DNA of 51,236 bases from Candidatus Jorgensenbacteria bacterium (GCA_030648515.1 JAUSHK010000005.1:226895-278130); one strand, 5' to 3'. Counted from the first letter of the stretch, positions 16,728-26,278 are shown. The notes: generated by a model from the letters alone, not told the origin. Translations and numbers: made by a program.

Positions 16728-19277
16728 TTATTGAGTCGGCTTGCCTACATTCACGCAATCGGCGTTTGTAAGGCACTGCCGTTCGGACTTCTCGCCTAAA
16801 GCGTTCGGGCCCCATTGCTTGATTGATGTGTTGCAAAAATTATTTCCGGCGCAGATCGGGCGCGGCGTTTGGTCTGCGTCTTTCGGAAGCGGCGAGGCGA
16901 GTGTTTTTGTTGCGGCTACGTTTGACCAGCCCGAACATCCTCCACTTGTTCCTCTCGGGCACAACCGCACGCGATATATGTACACCGTGTCGGAGTGGCC
17001 TATGTCCTGAAATGACGACCCGGGAGCCATCTGCGGCATATCAACAAAATATATTTCGTATTGCGAAAGCAATGTTTCCCCGTGCGCGACGAATGAATTT
17101 TTTATAAGTTCAATGGTGCTTCTAAGCTTTTCTAATGCCGCGCCGTACCAGTTTTGCAAAATATCCACTATTGTTTGCGCCTGTTTTTTAATAACGTCGT
17201 AGACCGACGCGGTGTATCCGCTTTTCATCGCAAGCGTTGCGAACTTGCTTACCGCGATTCTCGCTGACGCGATTTTTTGCGCGTCGCTCGTTACTTGCGA
17301 AACAAACTCGGAAATGCGCGGCAGCGGCAAAGAAATTTGTTCCAGTAGCGCCGCGGTTGCTACTTTTTTATTAAACACCGCTGTTACGCTGGCATTCCCC
17401 CAAAGTAATACATCGCAATATGCGCTCCCGCCGCTGCACGTTCCGCCCGACCAGTTCGTAAAAGAATATCCGGCCGCGTACATGGGAGTGAGCCGCACCT
17501 GCGTGCCACTGTCATAGCTCGTTTCGCACGGCGCGTTCATGTCTTTGCATGTTGCTTCAGCTCCGAGCCCAGGGCCGTTCAATATCGTTGCCGGCGCCGC
17601 GATAACTTTTTCCTGTACTTGGTTGCCGTACGCGCCGAGCGGCTCAAATGACGTGGTAATATTGCTTCGGAACGGGGCGAACCGCGCGGTTACCGTGGCA
17701 TTCCTTATAATTTGAAACGCGCATATTTTACTTAATGTGTTAGTGCACACGTCCTGATTCCAATCGCGGAACACGAAGAGCGCTTCCGGATTTGCGGTAA
17801 GCGTTACCGTGCTCCCGCGTATGAAAGCGGCTGAAGCGGTGGAGGAACCCACCGTGCACGTTGTTCCGCATACAATGGTATTGCCGTCGGTTATCGTTCC
17901 GCCGGCTTGCGGATCTTTCATCACCCTTACGGTGTAATATTTTTTAGCGAACGTCGCCGTTATCACCGCATTGCCGGAAACGCTGCACGTTCCAGTTCCG
18001 GAACATATTCCAGCCGGATCAGACCAGCCGACAAACACGAAATTTTTTGTCGCGTCGTCTGGATATAGGGAATCAGTAACTGGCGTTGCGGTGAGTTGTA
18101 CCGTCGTCCCCGCTTTGAATGTCACATTCTCCATCCGTGTGCATGAATTTGCTCCGCACGTTACGGCAATACTGCTAGTTGAGTCGCCTGCCGTCCCCCT
18201 GCCGTCTCCGCTTCCGATAAGCGTCACGAGAAAATCCGTTGCCTGTGACATTTCACTGGACATTGAGTATGTGTATCCGCCGCCCAGGATGTCGTAGTAT
18301 GCGCGGACTACATATTTGTACGTAGTGTTTGTCTTGAGCCCCGTGTCAGAATATTTCATCACGCCGGTTAGTGCTCCTTTTGTCGCGTAGTTGTCAAATT
18401 TTTTAATTAACAATCCATCGCGGTAAAGTTCGTATCGCGTATCTTTTTTGGAATTATCCGTCCACTGCACGTCTATGCTTGTAGTCGCAACGCTTACTGC
18501 GGCGAGTTGTGTCGGAGCGTTCGGCTGCGTTGTTATTCCCACGCTCGCGGTATACGGCCCGCACGGCGTGTTCGGTTTTGCATTCAAATCAGCATTTATA
18601 TCACCCGCACCTTTAACTGTGTAAAAACTTGCAACATCAATCGTTGAACAAACAGTCGCGCGGTAGTAGTACGTCGTTGCTTCGCCAAGTCCGGAATCTA
18701 AAAACGCGAACCGGCCGGCGTTGGGAACAAGCACGCTGTTTTTTAGCGGCGGACTATATGTTTCACCGCGGTCGTAAAGAATTTTATTCGTAGCGTCGAA
18801 TGTTGTGAACCGTTGCGCCGAGTTCGCGTTTGAACTTCGCATAAATCTCCCGAAATACGGCGTTTTCGTCGTGCTGTTTTGCCATATGAGTTTTACGGAA
18901 TTGGGGCCGGTTGAGGTCGCCGAGAGATTTTCGCTTTGCGCCATTTCAAGCGCGATGCGCTGGATTTGAAACTGGTACGGGGTCGCCCGCGTCGCGTTAT
19001 CTCTCCAGTTTATATAAATAAGCGACGTATTATTCACGAACGCTTTTAAATCGGATGGCGCTTCGCTTCCGGTAGCTGAAATGCTTCTAACTGCAGCGGG
19101 CGCGGAAACGGCCGGAGCTTGCGCTACAGAAACAGCGGGCGCCGGCGGCGCTGGTTCGGCAAGTTTTACGTTCGCCTGCTGAGCCGGCTGTGTTTGAGCC
19201 GGCGGAAGCGTGCGCACGATAAAAATCACTTCTATTACAATTATGAGCGAAACAACAAAAAACAAAACTATCCGCAT
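16728..19277 (-). CDS. Large membrane-anchored surface protein with Fn3 and InlB-B-type repeats
   Basis: This 849-residue protein has an N-terminal signal anchor (MRIVLFFVVSLIIVIEVIFIV), a Pro/Ala linker, two fibronectin-III-like domains (LKAFVNNTSLIYINWRDN; DVQWTDNSKKDTRYELYRDG) and three Cys-paired bacterial repeats (VFVGWSDPAG, LFVFRDWNQD, YSFTNWSGGTC). A helical segment and a Cys-rich tail (CNTS...CLTNADC) follow. It is paralogous to roughly the last 700 residues of the 1817-residue protein upstream. I prefer the ATG at 19277: a terminator hairpin for the upstream gene lies within the longer frame reaching 19361, and a TATAAT box ends 7 nt before this ATG. Function is unknown, probably adhesion or a cell-surface layer. 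Confidence 0.85.
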   Translation of the reverse strand: MRIVLFFVVSLIIVIEVIFIVRTLPPAQTQPAQQANVKLAEPAPPAPAVSVAQAPAVSAPAAVRSISATGSEAPSDLKAFVNNTSLIYINWRDNATRATPYQFQIQRIALEMAQSENLSATSTGPNSVKLIWQNSTTKTPYFGRFMRSSNANSAQRFTTFDATNKILYDRGETYSPPLKNSVLVPNAGRFAFLDSGLGEATTYYYRATVCSTIDVASFYTVKGAGDINADLNAKPNTPCGPYTASVGITTQPNAPTQLAAVSVATTSIDVQWTDNSKKDTRYELYRDGLLIKKFDNYATKGALTGVMKYSDTGLKTNTTYKYVVRAYYDILGGGYTYSMSSEMSQATDFLVTLIGSGDGRGTAGDSTSSIAVTCGANSCTRMENVTFKAGTTVQLTATPVTDSLYPDDATKNFVFVGWSDPAGICSGTGTCSVSGNAVITATFAKKYYTVRVMKDPQAGGTITDGNTIVCGTTCTVGSSTASAAFIRGSTVTLTANPEALFVFRDWNQDVCTNTLSKICAFQIIRNATVTARFAPFRSNITTSFEPLGAYGNQVQEKVIAAPATILNGPGLGAEATCKDMNAPCETSYDSGTQVRLTPMYAAGYSFTNWSGGTCSGGSAYCDVLLWGNASVTAVFNKKVATAALLEQISLPLPRISEFVSQVTSDAQKIASARIAVSKFATLAMKSGYTASVYDVIKKQAQTIVDILQNWYGAALEKLRSTIELIKNSFVAHGETLLSQYEIYFVDMPQMAPGSSFQDIGHSDTVYIYRVRLCPRGTSGGCSGWSNVAATKTLASPLPKDADQTPRPICAGNNFCNTSIKQWGPNALGEKSERQCLTNADCVNVGKPTQ

Positions 19278-19284
19278 TAGGTTT

Positions 19285-19290
19285 ATTATA
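19285..19290 (-). promoter_or_regulatory. -10 box with leaderless spacing, 849-residue surface protein
   Basis: TATAAT on the minus strand ends 7 nt before the ATG at 19277. No convincing -35 is visible. Spacing is identical to that of the upstream paralogue's -10. Confidence 0.5.
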
Positions 19291-19294
19291 TCAC

Positions 19295-19331
19295 CAATAA
19301 AATCCGCTCCGACTTTTTGCCGGAGCGGATT
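19295..19331 (-). terminator. Intrinsic terminator of the 1817-residue protein gene
   Basis: A perfect 11-bp stem (AATCCGCTCCG at 19301-19311 with 19321-19331) and a 9-nt loop is followed on the minus strand by TTATTGG. It lies 50 bp past the stop at 19382, just upstream of the promoter of the next gene. Confidence 0.75.
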
Positions 19332-19343
19332 CCGCTTCAAATT

Positions 19344-19385
19344 TTTTCTACTCACTACCAACTACTCACTTCCGTTACTACCTAC
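19344..19385. repeat. Second copy of the CTAAC/CTACC low-complexity repeat
   Basis: This run of ACTACCAACTACTCAC-type units resembles the run at 13636-13686, again in a minus-strand intergenic gap. It overlaps the last codon or two of the 1817-residue gene. Confidence 0.5.
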
Positions 19386-22300
19386 CTCTCCCTGAACGTC
19401 TGGTCCGCGCGGCCGACATCGCGGCAATCGGCGTTTATCTGACATTGTTGTTCCGATTTTTCATTGGCGCCGTTGTAAGATTGCGTGATTGAGAAGTCAC
19501 AGAAGCTTGGCTTACATATCGGCCTGGCGGTGCTATTTGAAATAATTCCTGCGCTATCAAGCGTCTTTGTTGCCACCATATTTGACCACGGGGTGCACGT
19601 ACCACCCGAGCATAATCTCACGCGGTAGACGTACACTGCGTTTGCGGTAAGTCCCATGTCATTATAGAAAGAGTCTGCTAAGCCACTCTTAATTGAAGTG
19701 AAGTAACTTTCTTGTATAGACGATTGTCCGTGAGCGGTAAACAGGTTCATCATGAATTCGGATGCGCCGTTTAGCGCGTCTGATATTGTGCTATACACAT
19801 TGAGCGGCGCGATTATTTTTTGCGAAGAGCTATTAAACGCCGCGTTGTATGCCGAGGCAAAGTTTGTATTTCTCTCCGGCACGCTGATTCTGATACCCTC
19901 CGAGATTTGTGAGAAAAACGCGCCTACACTCGGAAGTGAGAATGAAACCTGATTTGAATTGAGCGCGCTTGCCGTTGTTTTAGTAAACACTGCGGTTGCC
20001 TGTCTTGAGCCGACAATCTGAGCAGTGTCGCATACTGGCGATGTACTGCCAAAACATTCTCCTGTCCCCCAATGCGTGAAAGAGTATCCGGTAACTGGCT
20101 GAGCGCTCAACCGCATTATTGTATCGGTTGTTAAACTTATTGCGCACGGAGACATGGAATCCACGCAGTTTATTGAGCCGCTCCCGCCGCCGGTAGCTGT
20201 TCCAGTAACCCGGTTTCCATTTGAACCCGCCGGCTGAATTGTCACTGTGAGCGTACTTACGGATGAGGCGAAGTTGGCGGTTGTATCTGCGTCCCGTGTT
20301 ACCTGGAAGCTACAAGTTAGATTACTTATGCCATTGCACGGCGATGGAGCAATTTGGCCTGAGGGATCTGTTGATATCCAAGAAGAGAGAATGTAATTAA
20401 CATTGGGGCTCGCGGTAAATTGAACGGTTTGTCCGCGTTCTATTATTCCCGAACAAACTCCGCTTGCGCACGAAAGGTCATTTGAAGCGATTAATCCTTT
20501 ACCGCCATCATATCGGGCGTACACCCTATAATATTTGAGCGCGAAGTTTGCAGTTATATCTGCATTGCCAGAAAGCGTGCATTTTTCGCCTTTTGCGCCG
20601 CTTATGTTTTGGCAACTACCGCCCCATCCGGCAAACACATAATCTCCTTGTGCTTGTGTCGCAGTGAGTGTGACGGTTTGGTCATTTTTGAACACAATAC
20701 CAGTGCATGTGGTTTCCCCTGGGTTGGGCCCGCAATTAATTTTATCTCCACTGACGCCTGGAATATCACTCGTCACGGTTCCCTGCCCGTCACCGCCTCT
20801 TGTAACCGACACGATATAGTCAGTTTTCTGATTTACCGCTATCTGGTTTGAGTATAGTTTGCTCTGCCCTCCTGGAATATTGTAATAGGCGCGCACTGTG
20901 TAGGCGTATGTAGTACCCGCATTAAGCCCGGCATCCGTATACTCTATGGTATTTCCAACGGTGCCTTTTATAGTTGCGCTGGATTCAAGCGTCTTAATTA
21001 CCGCGCCGTCGCGCACAACTTCGTACCCAGTTTCTTTTTTGGAATTATCAGTCCATGAGAGCTTAATACTTTTATCCGTAACTTGGACCGCTTGCACGCC
21101 TGACGGCGCGTTCGGCCACGTTGTCGTTTTAACAGACGTTGTATACGGCCCACATGGAGGATTAGGTTTCCCCGCGCTCAAATCCATATGCGCGTCCGTT
21201 GCCCCTTTCTTTGTGTATATATCCGGAATCGGAAGCGATGAACACGCGCGCGCCTTGTACCAATACGTCGTAACTTCATCAAGACCATTCCCTTGGTCCA
21301 ACGAGTATGTCGGCGACGCCATGGGCCCGTTTTGTTGCGTGTTGTCTTCCACTGTCTTCACTGTTGAGAAATTCTGGTCAGTGCTTCTCGCAAACTGCCC
21401 CGTGAACGGCTTTGTTGTGCTATTTTGCCACACAAGTTTTGTGGAATTGGACCCAGTTGATGTCGCGGTAAGGCCGGTGCTTTGCGCCATATCCAAACCG
21501 AAGCGTTGAATTTCAAACGTGTATGAGCCAGCTGGACGCGTGGAATTATCTTTCCAGTTCAGATAGACAACCTTGTCGCTGTTTGCAAACGCTTTGAGGT
21601 TTGACGGCGTTTCATTTGTTGTTTGCGCCGTTCTGCATGGCTGCGTGTTTTCTATTTCCTTTGTAAATTGCGGCGCCGGGCTTGAGTATGCCGCGTCCAA
21701 CTTATAGTAGTAATCCACGCCTGATTTCAGGCCGACATGAGTATATAAACCGCTGCTTGGTGACGGTGAATTTATTTTTGTCCACACGCCGGAAGCGCCT
21801 TCTTTATATAAGAGAGCGAGTGTATGCGGAGCATAGGTTGTGTAAGACATGTCTGTGTAACGCTTGGTCCAATTTACATCAATCGTGTTCTGATTCTTCG
21901 GCACGCACGTTGGCGGATAGTACGGGTCCAGTGCGGAAAATGTAAACGAATCGCTTACTTTTGAATTGTCCTTTTTCATTGCCTTCACTGTTATATTATT
22001 TTGGTTTACCTGCGGCGCGGTATATGTCGCCTCCCCGTAGGTGTCGGTGCTCTCGGGAGTTATTGAACCGCACGTTCCACCTGGTGGACAGGTTATGGAC
22101 CAATCAGCCCCCAACCCCGAACTCACCTTTGTTTTAAATTGTTCAAGGATTGCGAGGTCTCCATACGGCTCTGTTATGCTAAATTCTCCAGGCGGCGTTG
22201 TGAACGCCACATATTGGCCGTAACCCGTGCCCCCCGCGAAGTTTGTCGCGAATGCACGGACGTGATATGTGACGCCAGGGGTAAGTCCCGTTAGCGAGCC

Positions 22301-24835
22301 GACAAATGCCCCAATTCCGAAGGCGCCGTTTTCTACTGGCGTCGTCCACATGTCGGTTTCTGTCGTACCATACTTAAACCCGCGGACCGACGCATTCTCT
22401 CCGCCTGTCGCGGTAATGGTTCCGTTTGCCGTTGCTCCCCCTCCCGTTATTCCCGTTGGTGCCTGCGTCGTTACAGTCGGCGCGACTGTCTGCGAAATAC
22501 CCGAATGATTATCCTGTGGCAACGGCGATTGTGTTGTGAATTGTTGATCAAAACCATAACCTGTTCCGCCTGTCTGACCCGTTTGATTTGTAGCAAAAGC
22601 GCGAACGTGGTATATCGTTCCGGGCGAGAGGCCTGTTAACGGCTTATTAAACGCTCCTGTTCCAAATGAGCCAGGTTCGCTTACCGTGTTTCCATACATT
22701 GCCGTAAGTCCGTACTCAAATCCGCGGACTGTTGCGTTTTCCCCGCCGGTTCCCGTGATTGTTCCATTCGCCGTCGCGATTGTTTCTCCTATATTAGTAG
22801 CGCCTCCCGTTGTTACCGCCGGAGCGGTGATGGTTGGAATAAATGTGGTTCCGCCGCAGTTCGCCCTGCATACGTTATCGGAACAGCGCGTGGTACCCGT
22901 AGGGCAAGAAGTGTCTACAATGATATTCGGCGTAGTGCATAACTTTGAGACATCCATCGCAAAATTGTCGCCATATTTCGTTTCAAGCTTGAACGTATAA
23001 TCCGCGTCTGAATAAAGTCCGGTTAAAGTTTGTGAGTTGCTTCCAACCGAGGGAATTGCGGCGGCTGTCGCCCATGGACCGCCACTGCTATAGAAAAGCG
23101 TAAGCGCGTGCTGGGCGTAGTTCGCCTCCGTGTATTGCTTCGCCCAGCTGACATTAATTGAGCTTGCATTAATAGTGTTGCATGACAGGGCGTACGGCGT
23201 TATAACAGCAACCGTTTTGGAATCCGTTTTTTTACTAACTTCCGTAGTATTTTCTATCGCGGTAATTACCACGGACTGCGTGGTGTCAGGCGCGGTATAT
23301 GTCGTTGACTGGTTTGTATTCGTTGAAGCTTTTGAAAAAATGCCGGCGGTCGCGCTCCAGTCCGTTTTATAATCGCTAACGTTCAAATCTACTTTCTCTC
23401 TAATCGCAAGTGGCGTCCTGCTTCCGGTTATTGAGAATGGCAGTAGGGGCGGAATGTCCTTTGATTTTGATATTGTAAAGCTTTGCCAAATTGGGATTTC
23501 GGGACCGGTCTTTTCTATTATTAGTGGGAGGGCGCTTGGATCGGTGTCTGATAATAAATTTGTGGCAAATGCGTAATATTTATAATCCCCCGCGGCAAGA
23601 TTTTTAAGCACTACGCTGAATGAGTTTGATGTCTGGAGAGCCAATACGGTTTGTATGGTGCCGTCTATAGTGCCATCTGTTTTGAGTTTGTAATAATTAA
23701 AACCTCTGTACTTAATCGTCGTCCAGTCCGCATCTCCGCCGATATCGCTAACGTTGCCGGTTAATGTAACCGAATTTTGCGCCGAGTTTTGCGCCAACAC
23801 TGTATTTATCAAACTGGCAAAATTCGGCGTTTTAGCAGAACTCACCACCGCGGATTTTGTTACCACCGTTGGCGGATTTGCTTGTGTTATAGCTTTCGCA
23901 TCAAATGTGCTGTAATTCCTAATAGGAACACCATAGACATCTTTTGCTTTATCATTTTCAGCAAAAGCCCTTACTGAATATTTGGATCCTAATAAAACAT
24001 GTGGACCTTCTGTTGATAGTGAGAAGTTATGTATTAAGAGTGGGTTATTTTGCTTTGTAAGTGCTGTAATTCCATTTTTATCTGTGTACGAAAAACCAAC
24101 TACTGTAATCTTCGTATTTGTCCCTCCAACACCTCCGATACTTGAAACATCGCCGGTTGCGGTTATTGATCTTGTTGCGGTACTTACCGCGCTTCTTGTC
24201 GCAACAGTCGGCCCGACTGGCTGAGCTGGCGGTTGTGGCGGAGTAACTGCCACCGTGTCCGCTGTTATGCCGTCAATAGGCAGTGTGTCTGAAAAATTTA
24301 TTCCGCCAACGCCTCCGCGTTCCGCGTTTTGAGTTGTGCCGGAAAACCTGATGCGGTTACTACCGCCAGTAATTATATTGAACGTAACACCGCTCAAATT
24401 TATAAATCCTCCGGTATTTTCGGAATATGCATATCCGCTTAGGCTTTGGTTTGTCGTGTCGAATTTTGCTTCATTGCATTGAGCGCCTCCGCAGTGATTC
24501 GCGAAATTTTTACCGAATACAAGCGACCCAATGGACTCGAAAGTGTTGTCAAAGCGCATATCCGCTGACCCGGAAAGATTACCAAAATCGTCCGAGGACA
24601 CATTTGACGTTATGGTTCTACCCAACCCATTAATTGTTTCATTATTTACATTGAATACTACCCATATTAATTGCCCTTCGCCTATATTCGCAGTTTTCGC
24701 GGCGCCATACATCTTTGTAATTTTGTACCCCATGTACGGCTGTGCCTGCGCCTGCGTAAACTGCGCGGACATTGTTAACGCAACCCCGACCGCGATTACA
24801 ACTGCAAGCCCGCCGAAAAGTAAAATCTTTTTCAT
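19382..24835 (-). CDS. Giant secreted surface protein (1817 residues) with Fn3, Ig-like and InlB-B-type repeats
   Basis: It begins with a signal peptide (MKKILLFGGLAVVIAVGVAL...AQAQ) and a unique N-terminal domain. A long array of Fn3/Ig-like modules follows, including two near-identical ones with GGENATVRGFEYG / GGENASVRGFKYG and LSPGTIYHVRAFATN / LTPGVTYHVRAFATN. Next come two Fn3 domains (VVYLNWKDNSTR; IKLSWTDNSKKETGYEVVRDG), three Cys-containing repeats (YVFAGWGGSC, YILSSWIST, YSFTHWGTGEC), a helical region and a tail with YVYRVRLCSGGTC. The part from about residue 1130 onward is paralogous to the whole 849-residue neighbour. No LPXTG or lipobox is seen. It is likely a cell-surface adhesin or host-contact protein; this is inference. 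Confidence 0.88.
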   Translation of the reverse strand: MKKILLFGGLAVVIAVGVALTMSAQFTQAQAQPYMGYKITKMYGAAKTANIGEGQLIWVVFNVNNETINGLGRTITSNVSSDDFGNLSGSADMRFDNTFESIGSLVFGKNFANHCGGAQCNEAKFDTTNQSLSGYAYSENTGGFINLSGVTFNIITGGSNRIRFSGTTQNAERGGVGGINFSDTLPIDGITADTVAVTPPQPPAQPVGPTVATRSAVSTATRSITATGDVSSIGGVGGTNTKITVVGFSYTDKNGITALTKQNNPLLIHNFSLSTEGPHVLLGSKYSVRAFAENDKAKDVYGVPIRNYSTFDAKAITQANPPTVVTKSAVVSSAKTPNFASLINTVLAQNSAQNSVTLTGNVSDIGGDADWTTIKYRGFNYYKLKTDGTIDGTIQTVLALQTSNSFSVVLKNLAAGDYKYYAFATNLLSDTDPSALPLIIEKTGPEIPIWQSFTISKSKDIPPLLPFSITGSRTPLAIREKVDLNVSDYKTDWSATAGIFSKASTNTNQSTTYTAPDTTQSVVITAIENTTEVSKKTDSKTVAVITPYALSCNTINASSINVSWAKQYTEANYAQHALTLFYSSGGPWATAAAIPSVGSNSQTLTGLYSDADYTFKLETKYGDNFAMDVSKLCTTPNIIVDTSCPTGTTRCSDNVCRANCGGTTFIPTITAPAVTTGGATNIGETIATANGTITGTGGENATVRGFEYGLTAMYGNTVSEPGSFGTGAFNKPLTGLSPGTIYHVRAFATNQTGQTGGTGYGFDQQFTTQSPLPQDNHSGISQTVAPTVTTQAPTGITGGGATANGTITATGGENASVRGFKYGTTETDMWTTPVENGAFGIGAFVGSLTGLTPGVTYHVRAFATNFAGGTGYGQYVAFTTPPGEFSITEPYGDLAILEQFKTKVSSGLGADWSITCPPGGTCGSITPESTDTYGEATYTAPQVNQNNITVKAMKKDNSKVSDSFTFSALDPYYPPTCVPKNQNTIDVNWTKRYTDMSYTTYAPHTLALLYKEGASGVWTKINSPSPSSGLYTHVGLKSGVDYYYKLDAAYSSPAPQFTKEIENTQPCRTAQTTNETPSNLKAFANSDKVVYLNWKDNSTRPAGSYTFEIQRFGLDMAQSTGLTATSTGSNSTKLVWQNSTTKPFTGQFARSTDQNFSTVKTVEDNTQQNGPMASPTYSLDQGNGLDEVTTYWYKARACSSLPIPDIYTKKGATDAHMDLSAGKPNPPCGPYTTSVKTTTWPNAPSGVQAVQVTDKSIKLSWTDNSKKETGYEVVRDGAVIKTLESSATIKGTVGNTIEYTDAGLNAGTTYAYTVRAYYNIPGGQSKLYSNQIAVNQKTDYIVSVTRGGDGQGTVTSDIPGVSGDKINCGPNPGETTCTGIVFKNDQTVTLTATQAQGDYVFAGWGGSCQNISGAKGEKCTLSGNADITANFALKYYRVYARYDGGKGLIASNDLSCASGVCSGIIERGQTVQFTASPNVNYILSSWISTDPSGQIAPSPCNGISNLTCSFQVTRDADTTANFASSVSTLTVTIQPAGSNGNRVTGTATGGGSGSINCVDSMSPCAISLTTDTIMRLSAQPVTGYSFTHWGTGECFGSTSPVCDTAQIVGSRQATAVFTKTTASALNSNQVSFSLPSVGAFFSQISEGIRISVPERNTNFASAYNAAFNSSSQKIIAPLNVYSTISDALNGASEFMMNLFTAHGQSSIQESYFTSIKSGLADSFYNDMGLTANAVYVYRVRLCSGGTCTPWSNMVATKTLDSAGIISNSTARPICKPSFCDFSITQSYNGANEKSEQQCQINADCRDVGRADQTFRER

Positions 24836-24842
24836 TAGCTCT

Positions 24843-24851
24843 ATTATAGCA
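24843..24851 (-). promoter_or_regulatory. Extended -10 with leaderless spacing, 1817-residue protein
   Basis: TGC followed by TATAAT on the minus strand ends 7 nt before the ATG at 24835, so the transcript probably starts at or next to the start codon. Confidence 0.55.
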
Positions 24852-24869
24852 AATACTGATTTCTTATAA

Positions 24870-24925
24870 AAAATGAATGAACTCCTTTCCGCACTTCAGT
24901 GCGGGGGGTGCTCCTGAGAAAGCAA
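24870..24925. repeat. Left copy of a degenerate hairpin repeat flanking the RiPP/ABC-F locus
   Basis: The stretch shares AAAATGA, CTCCT, GCACT, GTGCGGGG and a final AAAG.AA in the same order with 28312-28360 on the other side of the radical SAM / ABC-F locus. Its centre is a small palindrome (CCGCACTTCAGTGCGG, 24889-24904). Similarity is by eye and imperfect. Confidence 0.4.
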
Positions 24926-24926
24926 C

Positions 24927-24956
24927 AACCCCAAAGTGTTTAAATACTTTGGGGTT
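24927..24956 (-). terminator. Hairpin terminator at the end of the radical SAM gene
   Basis: An 11-bp stem (24927-24937 with 24946-24956, AACCCCAAAGT type) and an 8-nt loop spans the stop codon of the radical SAM gene. The minus-strand tail is only moderately U-rich. Confidence 0.55.
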
Positions 24957-26187
24957 TAGGGAATACGTCTTGCTTTAAAAGATGTTCATTAAACGCCGTA
25001 ATGCTATAAGGGTCAGGCGTCGTCGTATCTTTATGAAATATAAACGAGCGAGCTTGACACCCGCCTAGTCCATCCAACCTAAATTGTTTGAATATCTCAT
25101 GGTTTTTCCACGTTTCAATAAATTTTTTATCAAACAATGGTAAGTCCTCGGGTCGGTAATAGCCAGCGTAAACAAGTGACGGACAGGGAAGCATTTGCCC
25201 CGTAGTATTGATTACCAAGCCAGATTGGGCAGCCCGACATTCGTTGTAGACGCGGCCATTGAGTAATTTACCAACAATCGCGGCATTTGAAATGCCGACC
25301 TCGTACACTCCAGCCTGTCTGAGTCGAAAGAGATCAATAACAATGTCAAAAAACGTTTCAGGTCTAAGCGTCAAACTTTCGTGCGCCGACTTGAAAGGCT
25401 TGAATAGGTTGAAATTACAAATCACGCCAATAGTTTTGCAATAATCAAGTATTTCACGATAAGTCGGAGCATTTATTGCGTTCAAGGTAGAAATAACCTC
25501 GACTTCAATGCCATGTTGTTGAAGTCGCTGAATCGCTGCTTCAACTCTCCGGAACGTACCCTTGCCACGGATGCGATCGTGCTCTGATTCTATCCCATCC
25601 AAGCTCACAAAAATCGAGAGGCGTTCTACAGACGCGAGCCAGTCCGCTGTTGTTTCATCAATTAGAAGACCATTCGTTACGGTGTCGATGGCAAATTCGT
25701 GTTTTTGACAATGTTTGAGAATTTCCTGGATATCGGGATGGAGAAAGGGTTCGCCACCGATGACACTCACCTCAAAAATCCCTGCATGGGCGAGGATATC
25801 AAGGATCTCAAATACTTTCCCTTTCGGCATAAACACCTCAGAATAGTTATCCTGAAAACAATGCAAGCAGCGCAAATTACAGCCGGTTGTCACTTCAAGT
25901 TCAACACCCAAAGGAATGTCGGTTTGCGTCTGCGTGATCAGGCTGAACCTTTTAGGACTCAGTTCTTCCTCAACTTTATTGATGAAATCTGTGACATCCA
26001 CTTGAGCTTCGGCTAACTGTACTCCGTACTCAATTGCAATGGCGTGCGTTATTTCGTCAACGCTGTTTTGCTGGTTGAATAAAGAATTAAGAATTTTCGC
26101 TCCCAGCTCGTTTACTCCCACGATTCTACGAGAATCTATGAAGTAGGCGAAAATTTGGTCACCATCACTTCTGATTTTGACTAACAT
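24940..26187 (-). CDS. Radical SAM peptide maturase with PqqD-like (RRE) and SPASM-like domains
   Basis: This 415-residue enzyme has a PqqD-like region (about 15-75; SRRIVGVNELGAKILNSLF, then DVTDFINKVEEEL), which in RiPP enzymes binds leader peptides. The radical SAM core has Cys103-x3-Cys107-x2-Cys110 (TGCNLRCLHC), GGEPFLHP and SLDGIESEHD. A C-terminal SPASM-type region holds Cys317, Cys335 (QMLPCPSL) and Cys377 (LGGCQARSF), ending near TPDPYS where relatives usually have a last Cys. The auxiliary-cluster ligand set is therefore reduced. The PqqE/AlbA/NirJ-type superfamily forms thioether or C-C crosslinks in peptides. A 56-residue Cys-containing precursor gene lies 91 bp upstream, separated by a terminator hairpin. 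Substrate and product are unknown. Confidence 0.88.
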   Translation of the reverse strand: MLVKIRSDGDQIFAYFIDSRRIVGVNELGAKILNSLFNQQNSVDEITHAIAIEYGVQLAEAQVDVTDFINKVEEELSPKRFSLITQTQTDIPLGVELEVTTGCNLRCLHCFQDNYSEVFMPKGKVFEILDILAHAGIFEVSVIGGEPFLHPDIQEILKHCQKHEFAIDTVTNGLLIDETTADWLASVERLSIFVSLDGIESEHDRIRGKGTFRRVEAAIQRLQQHGIEVEVISTLNAINAPTYREILDYCKTIGVICNFNLFKPFKSAHESLTLRPETFFDIVIDLFRLRQAGVYEVGISNAAIVGKLLNGRVYNECRAAQSGLVINTTGQMLPCPSLVYAGYYRPEDLPLFDKKFIETWKNHEIFKQFRLDGLGGCQARSFIFHKDTTTPDPYSITAFNEHLLKQDVFPKPQSI

Positions 26188-26214
26188 ATGACTCCCTTCT
26201 TTATGTTTTAGTAG

Positions 26215-26248
26215 AAAAAAAGGGGCCTGATTTTATACTTGGCCCCTT
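26215..26248 (-). terminator. Terminator/attenuator between RiPP precursor and maturase genes
   Basis: The stem AAGGGGCC (26241-26248 on plus, read first on minus) pairs with GGCCCCTT (26220-26227) across a 13-nt loop, followed on the minus strand by a run of Ts (26215-26221). Partial termination here would give much more precursor than enzyme mRNA, as in many RiPP operons. Confidence 0.8.
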
Positions 26249-26278
26249 AAACTCCTACTCGGTGGTTGGTTACTCCAC

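Noticed and set aside
16741-17107. Open frames on the strand opposite the 849-residue surface protein
   Set aside because: They lie wholly inside a strongly supported coding region with recognisable domains; the antisense frames show no motif or ribosome site.
20609-24869. Several plus-strand frames of 60-190 codons opposite the 1817-residue protein
   Set aside because: They are antisense shadows of a long, repeat-rich gene; compositional bias keeps these frames open.
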